A DNA stretch of 64,000 nt from Synergistaceae bacterium DZ-S4 (GTDB lineage: Bacteria > Synergistota > Synergistia > Synergistales > Synergistaceae), in contig JAPCWD010000006.1 in assembly GCA_025943965.1 (NCBI GenBank), positions 62,001 to 126,000 of the forward strand, given 5' to 3'. This document shows, piece after piece, positions 1 to 8,816 of this stretch. A program made the position numbers and the translations under genes. The notes under the pieces were generated by a model. That model was given only the letters and a program-made list of their open reading frames with translations. It searched no databases and was not told where the DNA came from. The first letter of the stretch is position 1; every line of letters starts with the position of its first letter.

Positions 1-590
1 ACAAGATCTGTCATTTTGGCGTAAACAGCGTCTGCCCATTCATCCCACTCAGGTTCGTTCCTCTGCACTAGGACGGCCCTCATTCCGGCTCTCCTGGCTC
101 CCTGCAGGTCGTAAAGAAAATCTCCGATCAAGACACAGTCGGAAGGTTCCATACCTATAGAAGCAGCGGCCTCCGTAAGGGAACGGGGGTGAGGCTTCAC
201 CTTTTTCTGTTCATCCCTGCTCCACGTATGTTCGGGAAGTTCAAGGCCGATGGTCCTGGCTGCAAGTTCGATCGACTTACGGCAGTTCCTGGATACTATC
301 GCATAGGGGATGCCTTCGGATCTCAACCGTTTTATCAGCTCGAATGCTCCTGGTATGGGCTCAGCCCTGCCGGCCCCCTCCATTTCAAGATCGCACAGCT
401 CTTTCATGAAGGAGACTTGATCTTCAGGGGAAAGTGTGTGAACATCTTCAAGCAGCATAGCCCTTCTTCCTCCGTAATATCGTTCCCTCAGTCCGGAGAA
501 ATCAAGCTTAGTATCCGCAATGACACCGTCCCAGTCAATGATGAAGCCCTTTGATGCTGATGGATGCCAGAATGGTGGTTTGATGTTCAT
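1..590 (-). CDS. HAD-family hydrolase (3' part cut by window edge)
   Basis: Reads leftward off the window, so the C-terminus is missing. Translation from the ATG at 590 gives a haloacid-dehalogenase-type protein. The nucleophile motif DWDGV follows a hydrophobic strand near residue 20, and a later stretch reading IGDFLYDLQGARRAGM is the HAD motif IV region with its acidic metal ligands. A sequence of the type YAIVSRNCRKS between them is the motif II strand (Ser). The start is supported by GAAGGAG about 7 bases upstream. Family members are Mg-dependent phosphatases or phosphoglucomutases; the substrate cannot be told from sequence. The gene lies just downstream of the probable 6S RNA on the same strand. 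Confidence 0.8.
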   Translation of the reverse strand, partial: MNIKPPFWHPSASKGFIIDWDGVIADTKLDFSGLRERYYGGRRAMLLEDVHTLSPEDQVSFMKELCDLEMEGAGRAEPIPGAFELIKRLRSEGIPYAIVSRNCRKSIELAARTIGLELPEHTWSRDEQKKVKPHPRSLTEAAASIGMEPSDCVLIGDFLYDLQGARRAGMRAVLVQRNEPEWDEWADAVYAKMTDL

Positions 591-621
591 AAATTTGCTC
601 CTTCACTTAGTTTGACAGAGG

Positions 622-813
622 CTAAAAATACCCCGCAAGAGCCGTGTACGGAAGGTCTTGACCCGCTCCTAAACAGGATTAGAACCCCACCCGCAAAGCT
701 TGGTCGACCGACGAGGTCTCCGCCGCTGACGGGAAAAAAGTTCAGCCGGGATTTATTGTTGGCTCAAGACACAACCCGTATTCCACGCACTCCGCAGGGT
801 CGATTTTAGGTTC
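622..813 (-). ncRNA. ssrS: probable 6S RNA (SsrS)
   Basis: About 190 nt without a credible reading frame, preceded by a good promoter. The ends form a long closing stem: CCTAAAAT and CCCTGCGGAG near the 5' end pair with CTCTTGCGGGG and ATTTTTAG near the 3' end, and an inner CGTG/CACG helix continues it. The centre contains CTTGAGCC on the 5' side and GGGTCAAGACC on the 3' side around a large open region, as in 6S RNA, which mimics an open promoter to sequester sigma-70 RNA polymerase. Length and architecture fit 6S. It lacks the conserved SRP RNA tetraloop domain. The assignment was made by eye and needs a covariance-model check. Confidence 0.55.
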
Positions 814-820
814 CTGTTCA

Positions 821-848
821 ATTATATCGTTAAGACCAAAAAAAACAA
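821..848 (-). promoter_or_regulatory. sigma-70-type promoter of the 6S RNA
   Basis: On the minus strand a perfect -10 TATAAT (821-826) lies 16 bases downstream of TTGTTT (843-848). The predicted start at about 813-814 coincides with the 5' end of the closing stem of the RNA. Confidence 0.6.
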
Positions 849-963
849 GCGCAACAGCAGTTGTGCCCCTTGCAGCACCACCCGGCACCGTGGCATTTGC
901 CCCTTGTCATAGTATAATCATATTGCCGGATCGACCGGCGGAATCTGCGGAGGTGATCGCCAG

Positions 964-3900
964 TTGTTTAATATTGCGGTACATGGACACTTCTACCAGC
1001 CGCCGCGCGAAGATCCATGGTCAAACGCGGTTTTGAAGGACCCCACAGCATCCCCCGCTCATGACTGGAACCAAAGGATAGCCAGCGAATGCTACAGGCC
1101 GAACTGCGCGGCAAAGGTACTGGGACCTGACGGCCGCATAGCATCTGTCGTAAATAACTATTCACACCTGAGCTTCAACTTCGGACCAACCCTGCACAGA
1201 TGGATCGAAAAGGAAGACCCGGTCCTCGACCTGGCCCTCAGGGAGTCGGGCAGGAAGGCCATTGCCCAGTGCTACAGCCACATGATAATGCCGCTCGCCT
1301 CGGCAGAGGACAAAAAAACCCAGACGATATGGGGCATCAAGGATTTTGAATACCGTTTCAAAAGAAGGCCCAAAGGCATGTGGCTTCCTGAGACGGCGGT
1401 CAACACCGCTGCACTTGAGATCCTCAGCGAAAACGGCATGAGCTTTACCATACTGGCCCCGAGCCAGTGCGAGGCTGTCATCATCGACGGAGTGAGAAAA
1501 GAGACCCCGTACGGCAAAGGACTTGATGTCACCCTGCCATACCTTTGCAGGCTTCCTTCCGGAAGAACCATAACGATCGTCTTTTACCACGGCGGGCTGG
1601 CCCATGACATTGCTTTCGGAAAACTGCTGGAGAATGGCGACAGATTCAGGGACGCGCTGGTCGGAGCAATAAAGATCCGCTCGGAAGAGAGGCTTCTGGT
1701 CGTCGCCACAGACGGTGAGACCTATGGCCACCACCATAAGTTTGGTGAGATGGCCCTCGCCCGCCTTTTTGAAAGGCTTGAAACAGATCCTGAGGTACGC
1801 CTCCCGGATATCGGCACTTTCCTTGAGGACCATCCCGCAAAATTTGAGTGCGTGATCAGGGAAAATACATCATGGTCGTGCGTGCACGGCATTGAACGCT
1901 GGCGCAGCGACTGCGGCTGCAGCACGGGGGGAAAGCCCGGCTGGAAACAGGCATGGAGGGGACCTCTGAGAGAGGCGTTCGACAAGCTCGCAGAGAGGGT
2001 GGACGGAGTATTTTCCGAAACCGTTTCGCCCTATTTCGACCCATGGGAGCTCAGGAACCTTTCGATAGAGCACTTCCGCTCTGCAGGCCACAACAATAAG
2101 GAGGAATACGAAAGAGGGCTTGAGTTCCTTTCAAAGCATCTGGGAAGCATCGGTGAAAGAGAGGGGGCTTCGATCCTCTCCGCACTTGAGGCAGAGCGCA
2201 TGCGGATGTTCATGTACACTTCCTGCGGATGGTTTTTCAACGACATTTCAGGCGTGGAGACAAAGCAGGTCATCTCTTTCGCCATAAGGGCCGCCGAACT
2301 TGCCGGGAACCTCTCTGACTGGGACATTATGTCAGACCTGCTCACAGACCTGGAAAAGGCAGAGGGCAACAGCAAGGAATACCCTAACGCGAGAGTCACG
2401 GCCGAACGTGAAATAATGCATAAGACCCACTGCAACGGAAACGGCAGGAACGGAAAGTACACCAACGGAGCGGCCTCCCTGGTCTCCGATCTTGAAAGCA
2501 CCGGATTTGGAGGAGAAAAAATGACAGATATGAATTATGGCGGCAATCTTGCCCAGTCGATCCTGTCTACGCTGGAAAGGGATCCCGCATTCAGAAACGT
2601 AGCCTATTTTTCGATGGAGATAGGGCTTACCCCGGAGATCCCGACCTATTCGGGAGGGCTGGGGATACTGGCAGGTGACATACTTAAGAGCGCGGCCGAC
2701 CTGGGTGTTCCCATGGTGGGGATCACCCTCCTTTACAAGAAGGGATATTTTGCGCAAAAGATAAACAATGAGGGAAGACAGACCGAGAGGCCCGTGGACT
2801 GGGACCCCTCAAAACTGCTCACATTCCTCCCCAACAGTGTAAGCATCATGATGAACCACAGGGAGGTAAAGGTAGGGGTATGGTCTTATACCATAATCGG
2901 AAATTCGGGACATCCCATCCCGATACTCTTCCTCGATACGGACCTTCCCGAGAACACTCCCGAGGACAGGGCGCTGACGGATGAACTGTACGGAGGCGAC
3001 AACAGATACCGGCTATGCCAGGAACTGATACTGGGCATAGGCGGACTCAGGATACTCCGCGACCTCGGTTACAGGAACGTGAAGACCTTCCATCTGAACG
3101 AGGGACATGCGGGCTTCATAACGCTTGAGCTCCTGAGGGAACAGGGTTACCCTGACCTTCAGAAGATCCGCAATCAGGTCGTCTTCACTACCCATACTCC
3201 GGTGGAAGCCGGTCATGACTTCTTCTCATACGACCTCATCAACGAAGTCATAGAGAGCACCTTCATAGAGAAGCTGAGGAACACTGTCGGAGGCAGCGGG
3301 CTCTCGATGACGGACCTGGCGCTGAAGTTCAGCAGGTACGTCAACGGGGTCTCACGAAAGCACGCAGAGGTGAGCAGGGCGATGTTCAACAACGATTCCA
3401 TCGATTGGGTGACCAACGGGGTGCACTCTACCACATGGACATGCGAATCGTTCGCGGCCCTCTATGACAAGTACATCCTGGGATGGCGAACGAATACAAG
3501 CAGGCTGATGCAGGCTATACAGATACCCAACGAGGAGATCTGGGAAGCACACAGGACCGCAAAGCTGAAACTTCTCGACATGGTGTTCGAGGAGACCGGA
3601 CAAAAGCTGGATCCCGATATTCTTACAATAGGCTTCGCAAGGAGGGCCGCGACATATAAGAGGGCAGACCTCATATTCACCGACATAAAAAGGCTCCTCG
3701 AGATAGGCGCAGGAAAGATCCAGTTCATATTCTCAGGCAAGGCGCACCCTCACGACGAACCGGGGAAGGACATCCTGCAGAAGATACACAACATATCGAA
3801 GGAGCTGGGCACGGCCATGCCCGTGGTGTTCATCGAGAATTACAACATGACACCGGCGAAGCTGATCACCTCCGGAGTGGACCTATGGCTCAACACTCCG

Positions 3901-4257
3901 GTGAGGCCCAGGGAGGCCTCGGGCACGAGCGGCATGAAATGCGTCCACAACGGGATAATGAACTTCTCCGTCCTGGACGGCTGGTGGATCGAAGGATGCC
4001 TGGAAGGGCACACGGGCTGGGCGATAGGACCGGAACCCGGACCGAATGACATGAGAGGATACGATGAGTCGCAGGACGCGGAAGATCTGTACAGGAAGCT
4101 GCAGATCAAGATACTGCCGCTCTACTACAACAACAGGCCAAGGTGGATAAGAATGATGAAGCTGGCAATTTCGATCAACGCAAGCTACTTCAACACACAC
4201 AGGGTCGTCAGAGAGTATTGCGAGAAAGCTTACGGAACAGTCTTCAGAGGTCTTTAG
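964..4257 (+). CDS. GH57 (DUF3536-type) domain fused to alpha-glucan phosphorylase
   Basis: A 1097-residue protein made of two enzymes. Residues 1 to about 470 are a GH57 glycosidase-like domain: HGHFYQPPRE at 7-16, WLPETAV at 140-146 with the candidate nucleophile E143, and ATDGETYGHHH at 248-258. The family's usual C-terminal DUF3536 part stops early, after MYTSCGWFFND. A low-complexity Asn/Gly linker (about 488-517) leads into a short-type GT35 alpha-glucan phosphorylase (520-1097) with PTYSGGLG and the PLP site EASGTSGMK (K992). The start is TTG with GGAGGTGATC upstream. An internal ATG at 2521 has GGAGGAG five bases before it, so free phosphorylase (578 aa) may also be made. Phosphorylase releases glucose-1-phosphate from glycogen. 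First gene of the glycogen operon; glgA begins 3 bases after its stop. Confidence 0.9.
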   Translation: MFNIAVHGHFYQPPREDPWSNAVLKDPTASPAHDWNQRIASECYRPNCAAKVLGPDGRIASVVNNYSHLSFNFGPTLHRWIEKEDPVLDLALRESGRKAIAQCYSHMIMPLASAEDKKTQTIWGIKDFEYRFKRRPKGMWLPETAVNTAALEILSENGMSFTILAPSQCEAVIIDGVRKETPYGKGLDVTLPYLCRLPSGRTITIVFYHGGLAHDIAFGKLLENGDRFRDALVGAIKIRSEERLLVVATDGETYGHHHKFGEMALARLFERLETDPEVRLPDIGTFLEDHPAKFECVIRENTSWSCVHGIERWRSDCGCSTGGKPGWKQAWRGPLREAFDKLAERVDGVFSETVSPYFDPWELRNLSIEHFRSAGHNNKEEYERGLEFLSKHLGSIGEREGASILSALEAERMRMFMYTSCGWFFNDISGVETKQVISFAIRAAELAGNLSDWDIMSDLLTDLEKAEGNSKEYPNARVTAEREIMHKTHCNGNGRNGKYTNGAASLVSDLESTGFGGEKMTDMNYGGNLAQSILSTLERDPAFRNVAYFSMEIGLTPEIPTYSGGLGILAGDILKSAADLGVPMVGITLLYKKGYFAQKINNEGRQTERPVDWDPSKLLTFLPNSVSIMMNHREVKVGVWSYTIIGNSGHPIPILFLDTDLPENTPEDRALTDELYGGDNRYRLCQELILGIGGLRILRDLGYRNVKTFHLNEGHAGFITLELLREQGYPDLQKIRNQVVFTTHTPVEAGHDFFSYDLINEVIESTFIEKLRNTVGGSGLSMTDLALKFSRYVNGVSRKHAEVSRAMFNNDSIDWVTNGVHSTTWTCESFAALYDKYILGWRTNTSRLMQAIQIPNEEIWEAHRTAKLKLLDMVFEETGQKLDPDILTIGFARRAATYKRADLIFTDIKRLLEIGAGKIQFIFSGKAHPHDEPGKDILQKIHNISKELGTAMPVVFIENYNMTPAKLITSGVDLWLNTPVRPREASGTSGMKCVHNGIMNFSVLDGWWIEGCLEGHTGWAIGPEPGPNDMRGYDESQDAEDLYRKLQIKILPLYYNNRPRWIRMMKLAISINASYFNTHRVVREYCEKAYGTVFRGL

Positions 4258-4260
4258 GAT

Positions 4261-5742
4261 ATGATCGCCTATAAAAATTTTACGCTCAAGGTGCTTCATA
4301 TAGCTCCCGAGTGTTCTCCGCTTGCGAAAAAGGGCGGACTCGGAGATGTTGTCGGCACTCTTCCAAAGGCGCTGAAAAAGCAGAGCATAGACGCCAGGGT
4401 GCTCATTCCTGCATGGCCGGGAGTACTTGAGAAGGCAGAGGAAATTGGCAGGCTGAAAAGGGAACCGATAGGCGAGATAAGCGTTGCGCTGAACTGGCGG
4501 GCCTACACCGCATCTGTCCTCGAAGCGGAGGTGAACGGGCTTCACATATATCTGCTGGACCAGCCGGAACTTTTTTCCGACCCCTGCATATACCCTGAGA
4601 AGCTGGATGCCGTGACCGTGCTGCCCTTCATCTTCCTCTCCTTCGCCCCTTTTGAACTGCTGAGGCTCACCGGATGGAAACCGCAGTTCCTCCATGCGCA
4701 TGACTGGACCACAGCTCCGGTATCCGCAGCTCTGAAGTGGCACAGGTACTACTCTTACTTCAACGGCGACTACGACACGGTCTTTACGATCCACAACCTG
4801 GCATTCCAGGGAATAATATCCCCCTCTGTGCTTGAGGGCTGGGGATTCAGCCCCAGAGCGTTCTCAAACCTGGACACGGACAGCTTGGAGTATTTCGGAC
4901 AGGTGAACATGATGAAGGGCGCAATTACGACAACTGAGGCCTTCACAACCGTAAGCCCCAACTACTCATGGGACATCCAGACGCCCAACGGCGGTCTGGG
5001 GCTTGACGGAGTGATAGTCGCCCACAAAAACAAACTTCGCGGGATAATCAACGGGATAGACTACGACGTCTGGAACCCGAAAACTGACTCCCTCCTGCCC
5101 GCCAATTACAGTATCGGGGATATGGGCGGTAAAGAAGAATGCCGAAGGGCGCTGCTGAAGGAGTGCGGGTGGAAAGAGGACAGGAGGCCGATCCTGATCT
5201 TTGTCGGGAGGCTGACCGAGCAGAAAGGGATAGACATAATGCTGGACGCGGTGAGACCCTTTCTGGCAAAGAAGGCGAGGTTCGTGATAGTCGGCTCGGG
5301 AAACGACCTGTACACCAGAAAAGTCTTTGAATTCAGGAAGGAGTATCCCCACTCTGTGCATGAGATCCTGGAGTTCAACGAGGCCAAGGCACATCTCGCA
5401 TACGCAGGCGGAGACATGCTTCTGATGCCCTCGCTCTTCGAACCTTGCGGACTTTCACAGCTGATAGCCTTCGCCTACGGAACAATCCCTGTTGCAAGGG
5501 CAACAGGCGGACTTGCAGATACCGTTATCGACGCAGACGGATCGCCGGACGGTACGGGATTCCTTTTCAAGGACTTTTCCCACGAAGAGCTTCAAAAGGC
5601 GATCGACCGGGCTTTGGCGGCCAAAGACGACGGCACGAGATGGGACGGCATAATCAGAAACGCCATGGGCTCCGATTTTTCATGGGACAATTCTGCAAAG
5701 GCCTACGCGGAGCTCTACAGGGACATCCTTACGTCAGACTGA
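4261..5742 (+). CDS. glgA: glycogen synthase (ADP-glucose type)
   Basis: 493 residues, typical for GT5 glycogen synthase, which transfers glucose from ADP-glucose to the non-reducing end of alpha-1,4-glucan. The N-terminal KKGGLGDVV motif (23-31) is the ADP-glucose-binding KxGGL signature. The C-terminal Rossmann half carries IFVGRLTEQKG and the FEPCGLSQ/TGGLADTV region that binds the nucleotide. Starts 3 bases after the phosphorylase fusion, so it is co-transcribed and probably translationally coupled. With glgC downstream it forms the glycogen synthesis arm; no branching enzyme (glgB) lies in the window. Confidence 0.95.
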   Translation: MIAYKNFTLKVLHIAPECSPLAKKGGLGDVVGTLPKALKKQSIDARVLIPAWPGVLEKAEEIGRLKREPIGEISVALNWRAYTASVLEAEVNGLHIYLLDQPELFSDPCIYPEKLDAVTVLPFIFLSFAPFELLRLTGWKPQFLHAHDWTTAPVSAALKWHRYYSYFNGDYDTVFTIHNLAFQGIISPSVLEGWGFSPRAFSNLDTDSLEYFGQVNMMKGAITTTEAFTTVSPNYSWDIQTPNGGLGLDGVIVAHKNKLRGIINGIDYDVWNPKTDSLLPANYSIGDMGGKEECRRALLKECGWKEDRRPILIFVGRLTEQKGIDIMLDAVRPFLAKKARFVIVGSGNDLYTRKVFEFRKEYPHSVHEILEFNEAKAHLAYAGGDMLLMPSLFEPCGLSQLIAFAYGTIPVARATGGLADTVIDADGSPDGTGFLFKDFSHEELQKAIDRALAAKDDGTRWDGIIRNAMGSDFSWDNSAKAYAELYRDILTSD

Positions 5743-5972
5743 TTTTTACATTACTGAAACATAAACTTTATGATCTCCTGACCAAATTAAAATATAATAA
5801 AATAGTTGTAACGATTACAGAAAAAATATCGATTATATTTTTTTATAGGCTATAATTATTTGTAATATCAGCGGTCCATCTCTGATTCATAACACTGCTC
5901 GACCTGAAAATAACTGACTTTTGTCCAAAAATGGCAAGGCATCGTCAAAAAGCTTTTTAAGGAGGGGTCAAG
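5743..5972. other. AT-rich intergenic region before glgC
   Basis: 230 bases, much more AT-rich than the flanking genes. No gene is evident. A TATAAT at 5851-5856 could be the -10 of a separate glgC promoter but has no convincing -35. The glgC ribosome-binding site GGAGG is at 5961-5965. No clear rho-independent terminator follows glgA. Confidence 0.4.
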
Positions 5973-7277
5973 ATGATCCATGGCAAGTACGGCCGGGTCC
6001 TCGGCATGGTACTGGCGGGAGGCAAGGGCGAACGGCTGATGCCGCTTACAAAATACCGGGCTAAACCTGCAGTCCCTTTCGCCGCAAAGTACAGGATCAT
6101 AGATTTTGCGCTTTCCAACATGGTCAACAGCGGCCTTTTTTCTATCTACTGTCTTATACAGTTCAAAAGTCAGTCACTGCATGAACATATAGGCAAAGGG
6201 TGGCAGTTCGGCAGCGCCCTCCGCGGACGGGACTTTTTCGTGAACGTAGTACCGGCCCAGATGTGGGACGGGGAACGCTGGTACGAGGGCACCGCAGATG
6301 CGATCTTCCAGAACCTTCACCTAGTGACCCTCTTCAACGCTGACAGGATCTGCATATTTGCTGCCGACCACGTCTATAAGATGGATGTCGAGCAGATGCT
6401 CCAGTACCATGTGGACAACAAGGCCGACGTCACTGTCGCCGCTTATGTCGTCCCCTCTTCCGAGGCAAACCAGTTCGGATGCATAGCGACTGACGAGAAC
6501 GGCCGGATCATCGATTTCGTGGAAAAACCCTCTGTGCCGCCGGAGATACCCGGAAGGCCCGGCTTCAGCTTCGTTTCTATGGGAAACTACATTTTCGAGA
6601 GGGAGATGCTCGAGGAATCGGTGCTTTCCGACAACGAAAAGAAGGACAGCTCCCACGACTTCGGAAGGGATATAATCCCCTCACTTTACAAGTCACATAA
6701 GGTAATGGCCTACGATTTTTCCACCAACGTGCTTCCGGGCGGCGACAGGCCTTACTGGAAGGACGTCGGAAGCATCAAGGCTTACTGGGAGGCCCAGATG
6801 GACCTTCTCAAACATCCCTCGGAGCTGAGCCTCTACAACCAGCAGTGGCCTATTAGGACTGTATCATATTCTGATCCCCCTGGATTTACATACCCCGCCG
6901 CTGACCACTCATGCTCGGTCGACGGCTGTCTGAGGGCTGAGGCAAGCCGCGTACTCGGCGCTTACGTAAGAAAGAGCGTGCTCTCCCGCAACTGCGTCAT
7001 AAAACCGGGAGCAGTAGTCGAAGAGTCCATAATAGGACAGAATGTCGAGATCGGGGAAAACTGCAGGCTGCGCAGAGTCATAGTTGATGCACACAACATT
7101 ATTCCGCCTGGGACATCCATAGGCTTCGACCCTGTCGAAGATGCACAGAAATATCACCTTGACCCGGCATCCGGAATAGTGGTTCTGGGCATGCCCAAGA
7201 TACAGCTGAGGAAAAAACTGATCATCCCCGGAAGCTATGAACAGCTCTTTCGTTCTCCCGATGAGACAGGTTTCTGA
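5973..7277 (+). CDS. glgC: glucose-1-phosphate adenylyltransferase
   Basis: 434 residues. Makes ADP-glucose from ATP and glucose-1-phosphate, the committed step of bacterial glycogen synthesis. The N-terminal pyrophosphorylase signature [17 protein letters not shown] is at about residues 14-30, followed by [10 protein letters not shown]. The interior has the catalytic AADHVYKMD stretch and VEKP. The C-terminal left-handed beta-helix is seen as hexapeptide-like repeats ([20 protein letters not shown]). Start ATG with GGAGGGG ten bases upstream. Separated from glgA by an AT-rich gap; its 3' end overlaps the glutaminase reading frame. Confidence 0.96.
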   Translation: MIHGKYGRVLGMVLAGGKGERLMPLTKYRAKPAVPFAAKYRIIDFALSNMVNSGLFSIYCLIQFKSQSLHEHIGKGWQFGSALRGRDFFVNVVPAQMWDGERWYEGTADAIFQNLHLVTLFNADRICIFAADHVYKMDVEQMLQYHVDNKADVTVAAYVVPSSEANQFGCIATDENGRIIDFVEKPSVPPEIPGRPGFSFVSMGNYIFEREMLEESVLSDNEKKDSSHDFGRDIIPSLYKSHKVMAYDFSTNVLPGGDRPYWKDVGSIKAYWEAQMDLLKHPSELSLYNQQWPIRTVSYSDPPGFTYPAADHSCSVDGCLRAEASRVLGAYVRKSVLSRNCVIKPGAVVEESIIGQNVEIGENCRLRRVIVDAHNIIPPGTSIGFDPVEDAQKYHLDPASGIVVLGMPKIQLRKKLIIPGSYEQLFRSPDETGF

Positions 7278-8235
7278 AGATCTCCCTGAGCCCATAAAGC
7301 AAGGGGCGGAGGGGGACATACAGGATGCCCTGGAAAAGGCGCTGAGTGAAGGAAGGCGTTGTACAAAGACCGGAAAGGTCGCGACATACATCCCCGAACT
7401 CTCCAAGGCGGACCCGGAGCACATCGGGGCCTGTGTTAAGACCGTGACCGGCGGGACATATTCCACTGGTGACTGGCAGGAACCCTTTACGATGCAGAGC
7501 ATATCGAAGACCATATCTTTGACTCTGGCGCTCCAGACAGTGGGTTATGACAAGGTCTTCAGCAAGGTGGGGCTCGAACCTACCGGAGATTCCTTCAACT
7601 CGATAGTCAAGCTTGAGACAAGGACTCCCCACCCGCTCAACCCGATGATAAACGCCGGAGCAATAGCCACTGCAAGCTGCATTCCGGGAGATGATCCGTT
7701 TGAACTCTATCTGGAGCTTACAAGGAAGGTTTGCCTGAACGAAAACCTTTCGCTCAACCAGGAAGTTTACCTATCTGAAAAGCGCGCCGGTATGAGGAAC
7801 CGCTCCATGGCATACTGGATGAAGAGCGAAAACATAATCGAAGGGGACCCTGAAGAGGCGCTCGACCTTTACTTTCGTATGTGCTCAGTCAACGTCACTG
7901 CAGAAGACCTAGCCAACTGGGGAATGGTTCTGGCAAACGACGGGGTGGATCCGATAAGCTGCACAAGGCTCGCTGAAAGCTGGGCTGTAAGGATAGTCAA
8001 GACTTTCATGGTTACGTGCGGAATGTACGACGGCTCCGGAGAGTTCGCGATCAAAGTGGGCATACCCTCAAAGAGCGGCGTAGGCGGGGGGATCCTCTCA
8101 GTTGTTGAAGGCAGGATGGGGATCGGGGTCTTCAACCCCTCCCTAGACCGGAAAGGAAACAGCGTAGGAGGAATGCGCCTTCTGGAGGACCTTTCGAAAA
8201 GCCTGCGGCTACACTACTTCGCAGGCAAGCAGTAG
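7237..8235 (+). CDS. glsA: glutaminase
   Basis: Serine-dependent beta-lactamase-fold glutaminase that converts glutamine to glutamate and ammonia. The catalytic SxxK is SISK at residues 88-91 (MQSISKTISL), and the conserved asparagine block NPMINAGAIA lies at about 134-143. The SGVGGGI motif near the C-terminus is also family-typical. 332 residues from the ATG at 7237, slightly longer than usual. An alternative ATG at 7261 still overlaps the end of glgC by 17 bases. Neither start has a strong ribosome site (GGAAG sits 2 bases before 7237), so translation may depend on termination of glgC. Overlap with a glycogen gene is an unusual pairing. Confidence 0.93.
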   Translation: MNSSFVLPMRQVSEDLPEPIKQGAEGDIQDALEKALSEGRRCTKTGKVATYIPELSKADPEHIGACVKTVTGGTYSTGDWQEPFTMQSISKTISLTLALQTVGYDKVFSKVGLEPTGDSFNSIVKLETRTPHPLNPMINAGAIATASCIPGDDPFELYLELTRKVCLNENLSLNQEVYLSEKRAGMRNRSMAYWMKSENIIEGDPEEALDLYFRMCSVNVTAEDLANWGMVLANDGVDPISCTRLAESWAVRIVKTFMVTCGMYDGSGEFAIKVGIPSKSGVGGGILSVVEGRMGIGVFNPSLDRKGNSVGGMRLLEDLSKSLRLHYFAGKQ

Positions 8236-8758
8236 TTCTAAGTGCGGCTGAGCTATGGCTAAGCAGTTGCTGAGCAGTCGCAGTTCTAAGGGCGGGTAAA
8301 AATCAGGCAAGCAATGGGCAAGCGATAGTAAGTACAGGCAAGCAATTGGCGAGCAATGGGCAATCAGGATACTGGCAAGCGATGGTTAAACCCATGAGCC
8401 CGGGCTTTCTATGTGATCCCCGTATGCAATCATTCCCGTCGTCCCGGTATGGTTTTGAGCCCCGGAATCCATGCACCCTCGTCGCCCCGGTATGCAACTG
8501 AGCCGGGGTCCATTGTTTTGACTTTAAATGCGAGAAAACCCAAAATCTGAACCTGTGGATCCCGGCTCGAGGGCATACCGGGACGACGAGGAGAAGATCA
8601 TGCCAAAACGACGAGAGGGGGCAGGTTCTCAGGCCCTTACGATCGTTTGACTACTGTTTGACAACGTTTGACGATAGTTTGACCGCACTTACAACTGCTC
8701 AGCCATCGCTCAGCTATTGCTCAGCGACTGCTCAGCAATTTTTTCCGCCTTTCATGTA
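8236..8758. repeat. non-coding block of 11-bp-period tandem repeats and palindromic units
   Basis: No plausible gene. From left to right: three CTGAGCNNTNG-type 11-mers (8248-8280); an array of GGCAAGCNATG-type 11-mers (8306-8316, 8317-8327, 8337-8347, 8348-8358, 8374-8384) with two odd-length spacers; three copies of a CGTCGYCCCGGTATG unit (8436-8451, 8478-8495 and inverted at 8573-8590); four GTTTGAC units spaced 10-11 bases (8645-8686); and four CTGAGC 11-mers in inverted orientation (8692-8735). Each array is a constant heptamer plus about four variable bases. A related GGCAAGC array occurs near 57597. Function unknown. Confidence 0.75.
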
Positions 8759-8787
8759 TTGACAACATGAAGAAAAAATAGTAATCT
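8759..8787 (+). promoter_or_regulatory. promoter of the Fe-S cluster operon
   Basis: Consensus -35 TTGACA (8759-8764), 17-base spacer, -10 TAATCT (8782-8787). The start would fall near 8794, about 23 bases before the regulator's ATG. An Rrf2/IscR-type regulator encoded first in the operon would be expected to bind here, but no operator could be defined. Confidence 0.7.
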
Positions 8788-8816
8788 TCACTAGCTTGGT
8801 AGGGATGGTGAGGATT

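Noticed and set aside
622..813. Signal-recognition-particle RNA instead of 6S RNA
   Set aside because: The conserved SRP apical domain (GGAAGCAG-type loop) is absent, and the long terminal stem with open centre fits 6S better.
3883..4794. 303-codon open frame antisense to the phosphorylase and glgA
   Set aside because: It overlaps two clear conserved enzymes, has no ribosome site or recognisable domain, and is a by-product of codon use.
8306..8385. CRISPR array
   Set aside because: The units are only 11 bp with 4-base variable parts. There are no 20-40-base spacers and no cas genes.
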